This document shows positions 10,801 through 22,995 of a DNA stretch of 64,000 bases, one piece after another. Each line of letters begins with the position of its first letter. Within the stretch, counting starts at the first letter, position 1. Source of the DNA: Apostichopus japonicus (taxonomy: Eukaryota; Echinodermata; Holothuroidea; Aspidochirotida; Stichopodidae); contig NC_092565.1 in NCBI RefSeq assembly GCF_037975245.1, positions 17,651,999 through 17,715,998 on the forward strand, in the 5' to 3' direction. Under the pieces are notes generated by a model. That model was not told the origin of the DNA and did no database searches. It saw nothing but the letters and a program-made list of their open reading frames with translations. Made by a program: the position numbers and the translations under genes.

Positions 10801-11426
10801 CTGCAGCCGGTTGAATTGTTGACATGGCCTACTGTTCACTTGTTGGTAGCATATGTAAACCAACTATTTCCCGATATCTTAAAATGACATTGAACTTTCC
10901 GCTTCTGCATAAAGCATCTCTGTTTGTTGGTTTCTCATACACATGTTATGGACAGAACAGGCAAAGTAAATAATGCATCTGAAAAAGGGTCTGAAATGGC
11001 TTGGACAAATGAATTGATATTTGATGATCTGGATTTACCAATTTTTTAATCTTACCTATTTTGTCAAACTGTAGAGTTTTCTGTATTTTACTTTCCTATA
11101 TTAACTTGTGTGTATCCTATTGTTTGACTAGAAAACCCGGAATCCCGGAACATACATATGTAAGTGGGAGGTAAATGTTGATTTTCCAGTAAGCAAGAAT
11201 ATATTTGTTCTTTTTTCAATCATACTGAGCAAAATTCACTCTCTTGTAAAATGCATTAAACCACTCGATATCATTTACGACATTAACTTTACGTGATCAT
11301 CATCCACTCGCGTCATTACGTATTCTCAAGTTTGGTCAAATGTATTATGCGTTAAAGGTCGGCTGTACAGGGAGTTGTGTTTTCTTCTAATTCAAATTAA
11401 CAAATATGGTCAAACCATAGTACGTT

Positions 11427-12758
11427 CAGGGGCGTATCCAGGGGGGGGCGCAACAGGCGCGCGCCCCCCCCCTATTGGCCGTCACCAAAAAAAAAAAAGT
11501 TTAGCAAAAAAAAAAAAAATTGATGACGACCTTTATGTGAGATGTCGGTGATCGCTCAACCCCCCCCCCCCCCTCCCGTATGCTTTATTTTTTGTTTGCC
11601 AAAAAAAGGTTCTGGCGAAGTTCGGCGGCATAATAGTTTTAGAAACATAGATGGTAATTGTGTTTGTATTATCACTATAAACACTAAATGACATGCCAGC
11701 CATACTAAATTGTGCATTTTGTGTCCATATTTACTGGAAATGTTGCTTATTATTAAGGTCGAAAAATGGATCACATATGGCCATGGGCGGCGATCCTGGG
11801 TGGAGGGGGGATATATCCCCCATGAAAATGGGTGGAGGGGATGTAATGCACCATATCCCCCCCCCCCACCAAATGCCAGGGATAAGAATATTTTTATGCC
11901 TACATTTATGCATCTTCGTTAATGTACGGCTCTTTTTTAGCTTCATTTCTCGCCTACCATAAACGCAGTGCGATCTTTTCAAATAAAGCGTCTTTATAAA
12001 GCAAAAATAGTTGACTGTAGGCTTCATTGGCCCTATAACAACAAAATGTATTATTGCGCCCACGGTATTGATATAGTACATATATGCACCCTCATAGTAT
12101 TCAAATAGGCCCTATAGTAGGCCTACACACGTACATGTTCCCTCGAACAGCTGAGAATCTCATGTAACCAGGGTAATGCTTAATACACGTTTCACCTGGA
12201 TGCCCTAGCAATCGGTACCTAGGAATGTAACTATGTGTAATTGTGTATTGCATGTGTATAGGCCTATAATAGCCTGCATGAGGCCATTTTCTTCATCGAA
12301 TAATATAACAGAGCTCTCGAACATTCTAACGTTGCGCCTGAAACAAGATTGACAGGGGCAATTTTCCCAAAATAACACCCGAAATTTAAAAAAAAAGTAT
12401 TTTGGATCCTGATTATGAGATATTTCGGACATGACATCCCTATTTTAAAGTTGGGTATATGCCTCTTGGAAACCTCGGGAAGTGCCGTTTCCGGCCATCT
12501 AGAGGGTTTGTTAATCCCAAAATTTTCTTGTACGCTTCGCGCCAACCCATGGTGGCGCTACGCTTAGATAGTCAACAAGGTCATATCCCCCCCCCCCCCC
12601 ACTCGGAAGTACGGATCGCCGCCCATGCATATGACACCATTTTGCATTTCAGCCCTTCTTTGAAAGCAAAAATTGTACACCCCTCCCCTTAGACCCATCC
12701 CCCAGGACGGCGATCATTCATGCCTGGCGCCCCCCCCCCCTATTGGAAAATCCTGGAT
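11427..12758. mobile_element. Transposon insertion of 1.33 kb with a known empty site
   Basis: The left end is CAGGGGCGTATCCAGG and the right end CCTGGAT; the inverted match is ATCCAGG. Both sides carry the 5-base duplication ACGTT (11422-11426 and 12759-12763). The duplicated block at 35902-35906 has a single ACGTT and no insert, which defines the element directly. The interior has long C runs and no transposase, so it is non-autonomous. A second element is nested inside at 11780-12627. Confidence 0.8.
11780..12627. mobile_element. Nested inverted-repeat element
   Basis: Left end GCCATGGGCGGCGATCC and right end GGATCGCCGCCCATG are inverted copies. Both are flanked by CATATG (11774-11779 and 12628-12633), consistent with a 6-base target duplication. 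Part of the interior (about 12460-12570) is the reverse complement of sequence in the clarin intron element (about 43010-43100), which links the families. No protein is recognised. Confidence 0.7.
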
Positions 12759-15129
12759 ACGTTTGTTATGTAGTTTAATGTTTTTCTATAACTTTTGAAA
12801 AAAGGACGTTTAACTTGATCTTCACCTTGGAATATCATTTGTCAATCACTTGTATAATGTCTCCTTTTTTACATTTTACATGTTTTTCAAGGATATTTCG
12901 ATGATCTGGATTAAACAAATTTTAATCTTTCCTATTTTGCCAAACTGCAAGTGTTCTGTATGTTAATCATCCTATATTTGCTTGTGTATCCTATTGTTTC
13001 ATAAGAATACCTGAAATTCTATATAAAAGCTAAATTCTGCTGCGATCAATACTTGTCGGTAACGACTTTTGTCATTACGTAACCTTGTAGTTCCACATAC
13101 ATATACATGTGAGAGGTAAATGTTGATTTTCCATAGTAAATAAGAATATATGTGTTCTTTTTTCAATCATACTGAGCAAATGCACTCTCTTCACGAGCTG
13201 TAAAAGTGTGTTAAACCACTCGATATAATTTTCGACATTTACTTTCCGCGATCGTCATCCACTCGCATCATCGCGTATTCTCACATTTGGTCAAATGTAT
13301 TGGACGTCCACGGTCGGCTGTACAGGGGGTTTCTAATTCAAATTTACATATATAGTCAGACCATAGTAAGTTTGTATGAAGTCTTATGTTTTCCTTGTAG
13401 TCTTGTGTTTTATTTGATCTTTATCTTGGAATGTCATATGTCAATCACTTTTATTATGTCTTCTTTTCTTTTTTTGGACAAAACGGTGCCCAACTTTGAT
13501 TGGATACTTATACCCAACGCTTTTAGAGTGTATTTAGTCAGTTGTAGTTTATAATAGTTGCAGAAATGTAGCCTTTCGGTTATACATCTCATAGCTAGTA
13601 TCATGATCGAGTTCAGGACTACTCTGTTGTTGGCACTGTAATGTTGCGATGCAGTCTGTTTCGCCATGTATAGAAATGTATGCTGATTAGTGTAATATCG
13701 TATAGTGAAACATATCATATTGTATTATACCATACCGTAGTGGTCTCAATATATCGCTTCAAATGGAGACCGCTAGCTTTGTGTGTAATTTTTGTGTAGT
13801 TCTGGTAGTTCGCTTCGATTTCTTTTCAATTTATTTATTTATCAATTCAGAGGTGGTTGTTGACGACAAAACAAACTGAACTCCTCGCACCTCTGCCGAC
13901 AGGCCAGTGAAATAATGTCACTGAAATACAATTAAAGTTTCACTGGTTTATGGTGACCGTGCTGTATTGGACGCATTGATAATACCAACACTACGACAGC
14001 GACTATGACACTAACTGCGATATGATACTGGAATGAATCGGTAGCCCACTGATAAAGACTGGTGATAGCAATGGTGGTTCAAACTGCAAAAGGGTAAACA
14101 CAACAACAATATACTTGAGTTATAGATGTACGGGTATAACAACTATAATGTCAAGAATGCAAGATATACAGAAGCTCATAACACATGAACAAAAACTTGT
14201 AAACATTCACTATACTGTCTTAAGCTAGACAGTCATAAAACGCCATTGCACCCTGACACTCACTAATCGGGCCAAACTTGACTCCATTATAACCGCAATA
14301 ATGATCTATATATGCTCTCAAGCACATGGAGGATAAACGAATACAGCACATCCTGTCACAATATATACTCATATTCCACACCATGCGCAACGCATTAGGC
14401 TATAAAGTAATACACAACGCCTCGCTTCCGTGAAGTCTGCAATCACATGGCCCCCAACATATGTAAATAATGTACATTCTTTAAGCCTAGGCTCTCGCTT
14501 CAAACAACTTATATACCAAACTATATGCCCCATTGAGGTTTGCCAATCATACTAGGGAACAAGAAAACAAACATTACATCACAGAAAAGCCTCAACTAAA
14601 GACTGATAATAGATAAATCATGTAGTAAAGGCTAATTCTATATGTTTTAAGAAAAACTCAAGACAGAGGGTCTCTCTAATTAGGGTGCGGGACTTGAGAC
14701 AAGTAACCTCGACTCTCATTTTAGACGAGTTCCACCAATGGTATGTAACCTGCCTCCAACAATGGTGCAGTACAAGAACTTAGACAATGTCTGGCTACCA
14801 CAACTAAAATAGGAAAGAAGGGTTGGGGGGTTGTGTAAGCAACAAAAGAAGGAAAGAAAAACAGAAGATAATCAAAGCAGTGGCAAAACTTTCAAAAGCA
14901 TAAACCTAGCTATGAATTGTAGGAATACATTTAGGGAGTTTTCTCGGAAGAATTTATCGTAGGAGAATTTGTAAGTGTATTTGGTAAAGTATTCCACAGA
15001 TCAGCCCCAAAAAGTAAATGCATTGTCTACTCTGCTCAATGTTAGCTTTAAACCTATGTCATATAGGTCGGGCTCCTTGTATGATAATTAATAGTTAGTA
15101 TAAAATGGGGCAAACAGGAAAAACTGCCT

Positions 15130-15304
15130 GGAAAAGCGTCACGTCCCCGTTGTCATGCCATTATATCTGATTTAGATCTCGTAGATTATAAAACAAAGTG
15201 ATTGGAAACGACTATGAACGTGGTGTCGTCGAAGAATGGATTGATTATGTCCAAGGAAGAGTATGGTATACAATGTTGGACAATGTTACCCGGTGGTAAA
15301 CGTT
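15130..15304 (+). pseudogene. LRAT-like gene relic (second LRAT domain)
   Basis: Homologous to 33312-33485, the start of LRAT domain 2 (CHAI, then NDYxRGVVEEWI). A frameshift follows the VIRN-equivalent codons. The homology ends before the NCKTF nucleophile motif. It lies at the downstream edge of block B copy 1. Confidence 0.72.
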
Positions 15305-15394
15305 TGTAGGTTAACTGCTTAGGTAGCTGTTCACCATTGTAATTGTGGTATATAGTACATGTACACTCATATATTTTGTGTTTCAACATCGGAA

Positions 15395-15790
15395 GCATTG
15401 CTTTATGGCGATAGTTTGAAAGATTATCTCGCTTTAAATTTAAACTATACTGCAGTGTTGTGGCATTTTATCGATTGATACTCAGCAATAAATCATTGTC
15501 ACTAGAAACTGCTCGTCTTATGTATTTATTATTCGTACCGTGCTTAGAACCGTGTCATGCACAATATTTCAAATGTGAGGGGCGGCACTACACCGTTGTT
15601 CTTTTTATGCGTAACCGACAATATATGATGGAAATTTCCATCACTCGCAACAGCGGTCGCTGCATAGGTGCACATAGCAAGTATAAATGAGAGTCCAATG
15701 GAACATTGAACTGACCTATTGACTCTCGTGCTACGTGCACCTACGCATGGAAATGTGACGATAATAGTGATGGAAATTTCCATCATGTAT
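15395..15790. repeat. Local direct repeat, unit 1
   Basis: Matches 16570-16975 at high similarity, including an embedded hairpin element. The two units flank an LRAT relic and the inverted-repeat element that interrupts it, so they probably arose by local duplication. Confidence 0.75.
15627..15784. mobile_element. Hairpin MITE, copy 1
   Basis: GATGGAAATTTCCATC occurs at both ends (15627-15642 and 15769-15784). Subterminal inverted matches follow (GCATAGGTGCACATAGCA against GCGTAGGTGCACGTAGCA), so the whole element can fold back on itself. It has no coding capacity. Confidence 0.65.
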
Positions 15791-15948
15791 TGTTGGTTTC
15801 AAATATTAAGCTATTTGGCAAAAGGCATGACAAAGTATCACTACTCAATAAGCAGTTGATAAAAATGTTTATCAAGCGTGTGAAGTTAGCGATCAGCCGA
15901 GTTCTTGTTGGAAATGCAACTGAAACCATTGTTACTGAGGCAAGCGCC
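15786..15948 (+). pseudogene. LRAT-like gene relic (linker to glycine-zipper)
   Basis: Encodes KLFGKRHDK and FIKRVKLAISRVLVGNAT, which align with residues about 278-313 of the intact protein. It is cut off by the CGCGTAGCC-ended element at 15949 at the same codon region as the block A relics. Confidence 0.72.
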
Positions 15949-16240
15949 CGCGTAGCCAGGCTTTCACTGTAGAGAGGTGGGGAGGGGCGGAATCAATGTA
16001 TTGACCTGTCAACGAGAATGCATTGCGCTATCTGCGTGGGGTCCAGGGGCCTGCCATATGGCCCCTGGCAGCTATACGAAATGGTGGACTTTAGAGGCTT
16101 TACCCAATCGGCTAAGATTGTAACCATTTAAAATTTTATTTAAATGTTGAAAATACTGGATATGAAGAGCCAAATATTAATTCGTTAGGTAGACATCATT
16201 CAAATAGGTGATGACTCACTCTAAATTGAAGCTAATTCTA
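15949..16240. mobile_element. Short inverted-repeat element (MITE-like), partial copy
   Basis: The left end CGCGTAGCCAGG and the interior phrase GGGGTCCAGGGGCC match the element at 7161. The right end is not clear. Sequence beyond 16240 continues similarity to 19490-19640, so the boundary shown is approximate. Confidence 0.5.
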
Positions 16241-16569
16241 CGGTGACGTTGTCAAATCTTTGGCACTTTGGCAGTAGTAAGTTATACAGAACAAATGATT
16301 GTGTCACTATGTGATACCAGTTTGAAGTTGTACTTAGGTTACAGTCTACAACAGAGTTGCCATTTTTTTATACACACAAACGGTCAAATTTAGAGAATTT
16401 ACAGGCCAAATCGAGTGAATAAAGGCTAGAAACCTTTTCTTTTTCAATTTCTGCTGCAAAAAGAGATAGAGAAAGAGATATTCCAATTTCCACATATCTT
16501 AAACTTTGTGTGAGATATACGTTGTTCTCGTCGATATACGTTGTATACACATATAATTTGTGTTTCAAA

Positions 16570-16975
16570 ATCGGAAGCATGGCTTTATGGCGATAGTGTA
16601 AAAGATTATCTCGCTTTAAATTTAAACTATACTTCAGTGTTGTGGCGTGTTATCGATTGATACTCAGCAAGTTTGAAACTGGAAAGTGCTCGTCTTGTGA
16701 ATTTATTTTTCGTACCGTGCTTAGAACAGCGCCATGCACAATATTTCAAATGTGAGGGGCGGCACTACACCGTTGTTCTTTTTTATGCGTGACTGACATT
16801 ACATGATGGAAATTTCCATCACTCGCAACAGCGGTCGCTGCATAGGTGCACATAGCAAGTATTAATGAAAGTCTAAAGGTAAATTGAACTGACCTATTGA
16901 CTCTCGTGCTACGTGCACATATGCATGGAAATGTGACGATAAAACTGATGGAAATTTCCATTCTGTATTTTGGTT
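16570..16975. repeat. Local direct repeat, unit 2
   Basis: Second unit of the repeat at 15395-15790. It has small indels and the same embedded hairpin element at 16805-16962. Confidence 0.75.
16805..16962. mobile_element. Hairpin MITE, copy 2
   Basis: Same element as 15627-15784, with GATGGAAATTTCCATC at the left end and a near-identical right end (last base changed). Confidence 0.6.
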
Positions 16976-18429
16976 ACAAATATAAAGGTAAATTTTAGTC
17001 TCCGTGGTACACATCAGTACTTCCAAACAGTTCGTGAAGCAGCAAGACTTACGACATTCATTGCAACGAAACCTTGGGAAGGAAGTAAGTAGTTGAGAAC
17101 TTGGTAATCAGAATTAGTTAGTTTACGAGACACAAAGGAATTATATTTTCTAATGATCAGTAACTTGTCAGTAAACCTTGTTAGTTAAATATTCAGGCAA
17201 CGTTGCAGTCCCAAATTTACAGGTTCTTCAAAAGCAACATGGAAGCAGATTATAGCCTATTGGTCATACACCAACCATTTGCTCAAAAAGCTAACCTTTC
17301 TTATTATTCTCATACTATCCATTGTCGCAATGTGTATAACACGTGTTATGTTTTACGTTGGAAAACAAGAAACTATGGCCCAATTTAGCCGTAAATTCCG
17401 AGTTATTGTGGAGTTAAGGATTTAAGGAATAAAAGAATTTGTCAGAACTGACCAGTTGGATAACAGTTTAACTTCATTTCAGCTTCTGGCTATTGTACAC
17501 GGTGTAGTTCCGTGACTCAAATGATTCTTCAGCGGCAAAGTTAAACACAGTTACACAGTATATATTTCTTTCATTTAAGAACCGAATGTATGTCACCCCA
17601 TCTCCCGGTTAACATTTTGCCAAAGAACAAGACCTACACACGAAGAAATTTATAGACGGGAAGAAACGTCTGCAACACATATGGCACAAGCGAAACAACG
17701 TAAGTAGCACTAGCCGACTATGTTAACACTTCTAAAATGCAGGCCTACTTAATTTCCTAGTATTTGTACATTTGTGGTTTTACGTTTTACGTGTAAGTTG
17801 AGGTATGAACATTAACAGTTTCGCACGGGGCGTAAAAAAAAAACTATTTAATGCCTTACCGACCTAGCCAAAATAACAATACACAGGTATAGGCCAAGCT
17901 TAAGCCTAGGCCCGTTAGGCTGAAGCTGTTAAGATGGGTTTTATTTTTCAATAGCCTAGACTGATCCTTGGAAGTTTAGAGTTCGAATGTGACATACTTT
18001 CAGTTTATTATTTTATGTCATACTGAGGTAGGGTCCCTCTCATCTTACTGCTCCTTCTGCAACATACGCTTCACTCTTGTTATTGTTTGATGGACGAGAT
18101 CATGGGATACATTATTGCTCATTAGAAAGTTACTAATTTTCAAAGTCTAATTAATTGAACTTGATTCCATCAATCTTGACGAAGAGAACTATGAAATTGT
18201 GTTTGCCATTGGCTCTTGGTCGTGGTCCGGCCATTCGTGTGATGTCTGTCAAATTGCTGAATTGAAACTGTTAATTGGTCGGACTAGTAAGTGATCTGCA
18301 TCTAAGTATCATGCAAATAAAATTTCTAGTCGGTTAGTGGGTCATATCTAGTATGTACACCACATAGTGGGTTTAATGGTTTTAAGAACGTATACATTTG
18401 TTGTTCTGTTAATAATGTTGATATGTATT
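16976..18429. other. No gene recognised
   Basis: A donor-like CAAC|GTAAGT follows a short open stretch starting ATGGCACAAG at 17681, which could be a tiny first exon, but nothing downstream supports it. Otherwise I see AT-rich sequence and no repeat or RNA gene. Confidence 0.4.
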
Positions 18430-18934
18430 TGTGTATTAAAGACGAATACTTGCTTGCTGGTAGTGAACACTTGTTGAACTTTGCATGTGATGGATCATGA
18501 TTGACATCCTAGCATATCTGCAGCAGTTTCGGTAATTGTTCATTGCGAAAACCTGATTGTAGCTACTTTCAGATAACCACCTAGTGTGATATTGGTTTAG
18601 TTGTTACAGCAACAATTATTTGTACATCCAAAAGATGTACGCTATTGCTGCAACATATGTAGAATTAGGTAACAAGCAAACTACACGTACGGCATCTACC
18701 AACAATAATTATATCCTGGTCTGTCATTTCACTTAAGTACAAATTTTAGTTAAGGTTCATGTAATTTAATGGATAATCAACGATTAATTTACATTACTGG
18801 ATATAAAGTTGCCTTGGTCAACTTCAAAAGATGCTCAGACTCGACAAACCGCATTCCGCATGCTATAAACGACACTCCGCGTTAAGGTACGCGCCACGTC
18901 TGTAAATGTATTGAAGAAAGAACGAACATTCTGT

Positions 18935-19211
18935 AAACTCCCCCAGGTTTGTGGTTTTGTTTGTCAAATTGCACGCGCAGAGTGAATTGAAGCATTAGTG
19001 AAAGTGAGTTAAAAAAAGGCATATACAAATTTGATTGGTGGCGTATATTTCCTTATCTCTTATTGCCGTAGATATCTTCAAGCTATTTGGGAAACAATAA
19101 CGAAAGCACCACTACTTAAAAGTTTATAAAAATGTTTGTCAAGTGTGTAACAGTAGCGATCAGTCGAGTTCTTGCTGAAACTACAATGGAAATTACTGTT
19201 AATGAGGCAAG
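18935..19211 (+). pseudogene. LRAT-like gene relic (linker to glycine-zipper)
   Basis: Homologous to 32800-33070: remnants of PRFVVLVGQIARAE, LVGGVLYL, and the K...RVVLAISRVL segment, with several stops and frameshifts. It is terminated by the same inserted element as the other relics. Confidence 0.7.
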
Positions 19212-20023
19212 CACGTAGCCAGGGTTTTACTTTGGGGAGGTGGGGTGGAGGCGTAGTCAATTTATTGATCTATCAATGAGATTGCTTTGCCCTATCTGCG
19301 TAGGGTCTGCCTGCCATAGGGCCCCTAGAAACTATACAATATGGTGGCCTTTAGATGCGTTTATCCAATCGGCTGTAAAATTAAATTTAAATGTTCAAAA
19401 TACTGCATACGATTAGCCTAATATTTATTTATTTGGGTAGAAATTATGCAAGTAGGTAATGACTCAAAATCGAAGCTAATTCTAAGGTGACCTAGTCCAA
19501 TCCGTGGCGCCGTGGCAGTAACCAGCCATACAAAACAAACAATATGATGGTACCACTGTGTGAAGTTGTACTTACTTTACAGCCTGCAGCAGAGTTGCCA
19601 GTTTTTCTGGTCAAATTTTAAGGATTTACAGGCCAAATCGAGTGAATAGGTCAGCAACATTTTTATCCGCATTCTGCCCTATAAATATGTAGCCTACAAT
19701 TTAGTGGTTTGTATTCCTTCTCAATAGGGTAACGGCGTAGATACATTTCAAAAATATGTAGGGTATACCACCCTGCCTATGAAATATGTTTTTAGTCATA
19801 AATGGGAATGAGATATTCTAATTTCCTCAATTCTGAAACAATGTGTGAGATATACGTCGTTCTCCCAATTCTCCCATCTCATGATTCCCATCCCCTGTCC
19901 CTCTGTCTTCTCTCTTTTCTCTCTCTCAACCTCTCTTTCTCCCCACCTCTCTCTCTCTCTCTCATCTCTCTGTTTTTCTCTCCTTTTGTGAAGGCGACGC
20001 CCTCCCCCTCCCCCCGCTACGCG
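19212..20023. mobile_element. Inverted-repeat element, longer copy
   Basis: The left end is CACGTAGCCAGGG and the right end GCTACGCG, with a CT microsatellite (about 19900-19985) and C run near the right end as in the 411-427 bp copies. It holds about 400 extra bases that are partly shared with 16240-16480. After the right end, a few bases of relic homology (TTTGTAGTTGG) resume. Confidence 0.6.
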
Positions 20024-20036
20024 TTTGTAGTTGGAC

Positions 20037-20300
20037 CAAGGGCGTAGGAACCGGGGGCTGAGGGGCGCCAGCCCCCCAGTGAAAAATATGGAGGGGCGGA
20101 AGTATCATTAAGGACTGTTCAAGATATAATTGTACACTATTCTAAGCATATCCTTCATTCTGCATTGCAGATGGCAAGTCTCTGACTTGTAGTTTTATTT
20201 CTCCATATGGTATAAACAAAAAGTGTGACCATGGCCTTCAGTAAGTGTCAGTCCTTTTTAAAATTGTTGTCATAGAGCAGTGAGATACCTTGGCTATCTT
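20037..20300. mobile_element. Start of another MITE-like repeat
   Basis: GGGCGTAGGAACCGGGGG followed by GGGCGCCAGCCCCCC resembles a terminal sequence of short inverted-repeat elements. I could not identify the other end, so the extent is a guess. Confidence 0.3.
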
Positions 20301-20403
20301 GGAAAGGGGCGGAAGGGGAAGATTGGGAGAAGATGTAAACTTTCAGTGAATGTTATTTTACTATATATCAAATTTAAACAATTTCACAAATCTTTTGTTG
20401 CAG

Positions 20404-20499
20404 ATGAACTTGGCATTTTCTCTTGTCACTCTGTTGTTTTGGGGAATTTCAACATCGAAGGGTGCAAGGGTGCATCCTTGCAATCATTCATACATGTAA
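20404..20499 (+). CDS. Possible tiny secreted peptide or signal-peptide exon
   Basis: A 31-codon frame starts MNLAFSLVTLLFWG and continues ISTSKGARVHPCNH. It looks like a signal peptide with a plausible cleavage zone followed by a short tail. It is preceded directly by an acceptor-like TTTTGTTGCAG and followed by AA|GTAAGT (20506), so it could instead be a spliced exon, although the stop codon precedes the donor. Chance occurrence is quite possible. Confidence 0.2.
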   Translation: MNLAFSLVTLLFWGISTSKGARVHPCNHSYM

Positions 20500-22619
20500 A
20501 ACAAGTAAGTTTTATTTTTTAGACTTCTGTTTAATCTACATGGAATTGTGCTAGCTGATAGCCCACTGGTTTTGGGTAAAGTGGAACCAGTTAAGATCTG
20601 TTTGCTTGATAGAGAGCTTTCAGTGCTCCTACCTTCATCTACCATGAAATGACAACAAAAGCAATGTTGAACCAGTATCACACCCTCTGGTTTGACTATA
20701 GGCTAAGTGCTGTAAATAACACTATTGACTCATTTGATCCATGCGACTATCGTGTAATGCACATTTACACATTTGACCTTCGCCTATTATGCAATTGGTA
20801 TGTCAAGTTCACGAACACAGGCTGTGAGTACTTAAATCTCCATTTTCTTGTTTGTCGAAAAAGATCTGAGGAAACGACCGTGAAGAATCATTAATCTTTA
20901 GTTGGCTGCCAACACAGTCTGTTACTGCACTTGCTATATGAGACAGGTTAATGCAATTTATTCCTTTTCTACTACTGAAACTGATAAAAAATAAGTTTAT
21001 CAAAAAGTTTGGCACAAACTAGTAGACTGAAGAAAGCGATTAATCTTCTTTTTCATTCTAGTTCGTTACACACTATTTAATACTTTCATTGTTTCTTTCC
21101 TTTACCAGATTGGTACACACTGGAAGAGGTGAAAAATGAGAAATTGAGAGAGGCTACCAAGTAACACAGCTTTGCAGTAGTAGAAGGATGTCTTTGGCTT
21201 GGATGATCAAGAATGTGATTGTAGCTGTTTTTATGAGATACAATTTGATGTTTTGCATTTCAGTTCATCTCTCTGTCCACAATTGATAATACCTGTTGGT
21301 ACAACTTCAATTAAACTTGCATAGAGATGGCCTGTGATGAAGAGACATTTAGAAGTGCTCAGGAATTTTATGTCAAAGGTCATTTAGGGGTCGGTTTAGT
21401 TAATTGTTTGGAAACGCTTCTTCCTGAGTCTACGGATGGACATGTGGATGTATGCAAAACGTGATCATAATTACGGTCATTCGGGGTCGGAGTTTCAGAA
21501 ATTTCATGTTCAAGGACACTTTGGTCTATTCTTTAGCTACTTGACTGTTAGCTCAAAATCTTTTCAAATTGATCTTTCTTGTGATTAATAAGCTTAACTT
21601 ACCACTTTCTATTGGAGTTAAAATAATTTGCACAAGTATGCGAGGTCCAAGGATGAGTTTATGACTAAAACATGAAAGGTATCGTTGGAAGCCTAATCAC
21701 TGTCTTGCAGATGTTCGGTTTGCCTGTGCAAAGTGGTCAAATATAATTGTAATTAAATTTAAGATATTAATTAATTACCAATAAGTAAATAATTAAATTA
21801 AGAAAATAAATTTGGTATTTATTTCATCCTTATCAACAACAATGTGAACATAGATCTTCTAAGACATTCCTAAGTAGTTTAATGGTAGTCAGTATAGGCC
21901 CCAATTTATAGCACACTATAATGGCAAGAAGTTTCAAAAAGTACCTTCCTGGAGGTCTTTACTCTCCAATTGTTTTCAGACAATTTTAAGGAACACACAA
22001 GATGACTGAATGGGAAATTTCCCAAAGGTTGTAATAAAAACAGTTTAAGAATTCTGACCAAAGATGACCACATTTGAATATCTACCATATTTGGGGCTAA
22101 TACAGCTTTTAAAGAAAGGAAGCTACTGACACAGGGCTGAATTTTGTCTTAACAAAGGTTATTGGGAGAGAGGCTTTGGTCAAGTTTTTAAGTAACTGGT
22201 ATAGGGTCCATTTCTGGTTCTGTTCTGAAAACTGTTCAAGTGATTTTCAAGTTGTATCCTTGTGCAAACGTGCTGATCAAGGTCTTGGTATCCCTGTTAC
22301 ATTTCACAGTTGATGTCGAGCAATCAGAGCTTCAGCATGTGACGATGGTTATGCTGTAAATATGTCCTCAAAATTTTGATTTCGTTATTGCATTTCTTAT
22401 ATTAGTTCATTGTATAAATATTTGAGGAATTAAGTAAACTAAATTGCGAAAGTTCACTTAGTACTCAAATTTCAAAAGTAATGGAGATGCAAATAAAGTT
22501 AGCTATCAGTAACATTGATGATGTTGTTCTATAATTTATGTTTGCTTTTTCTCAATTTGAATGCATTGCAACTTAAATGGACAATAAAGTGGCATACCAA
22601 ATAGTATTAACAAGGAAAG
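20500..22619. other. No gene recognised
   Basis: There are short open stretches (for example 20649-20894 on the plus strand) but no recognisable domain. The rest is AT-rich with poly-purine patches and no clear repeat. Confidence 0.4.
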
Positions 22620-22639
22620 GGGTGATTTAACCATGAATG

Positions 22640-22995
22640 GAGTGGAAAATCAGTTTAATATTAACCAGGATAATGGTGACTTCAACCAGGAAATGTTTTT
22701 TAATTTAACCAGAAAGGGGTGGAACATTCTGTGATATTAACCAGGATAGTATTAGCACCAACCAAGAAAAGTTGTAAATTTGACCAGGAAAGAGGTGAAA
22801 TATTTCATGATATCAACCAGGATACTATTAGCGTCAACCAGGAAATGTTGGTTAATATCACCAGGAATGAGGTGAATACCAATTGATATTAACCAGGATA
22901 GTATTAGCATCAACCAGGAAATGTTGGTTAATATCACCAGGAATGAGGTGAATACCCATTGATATTAACCAGGACAGTGTACAATTTCACCACGA
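22640..22995. repeat. 76-bp tandem repeat array, about 4.7 units
   Basis: The word AACCAGGA within TTAACCAGGA recurs at 22661, 22737, 22813 (TCAACCAGGA), 22889 and 22965, exactly 76 bases apart. The last complete units are nearly identical (CAACCAGGAAATGTTGG, then ATCACCAGGAATGAGG). Further CACCAGG/CCTGGT motifs extend to about 23150. The sequence then ends in TTTTTAGAGTGTAG, a typical end of tandem-core MITEs, so the array may be the core of such an element. Confidence 0.85.

Larger units (their letters stand above)
10056..15130. repeat. Segmental duplication block B, copy 1 (3' flank of LRAT-like gene)
   Basis: Apart from an inserted transposon (11427-12758), this flank matches 33597-38220 in the same order: 10060-10650 with 33600-34110, 10686-11420 with 35075-35905, and 12760-15090 with about 35905-38215. 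Within it, the segments near 10990-11420 and 12900-13340 are two units of an older direct repeat, also present twice in the other copy. No gene is recognised other than one LRAT relic. Confidence 0.85.
18430..20036. repeat. Segmental duplication block A, diverged copy 3
   Basis: 18430-18860 matches 601-1040. The LRAT relic and inserted element that follow are in the same order as in copies 1 and 2. Divergence is clearly greater, so this copy is older. Confidence 0.7.

Noticed and set aside
12264-12545. Minus-strand 93-codon frame
   Set aside because: Lies wholly inside the nested transposon and has no recognisable motif.
22640-22995. CRISPR-like array
   Set aside because: Repeats are contiguous 76-base units without unique spacers, in an animal genome.
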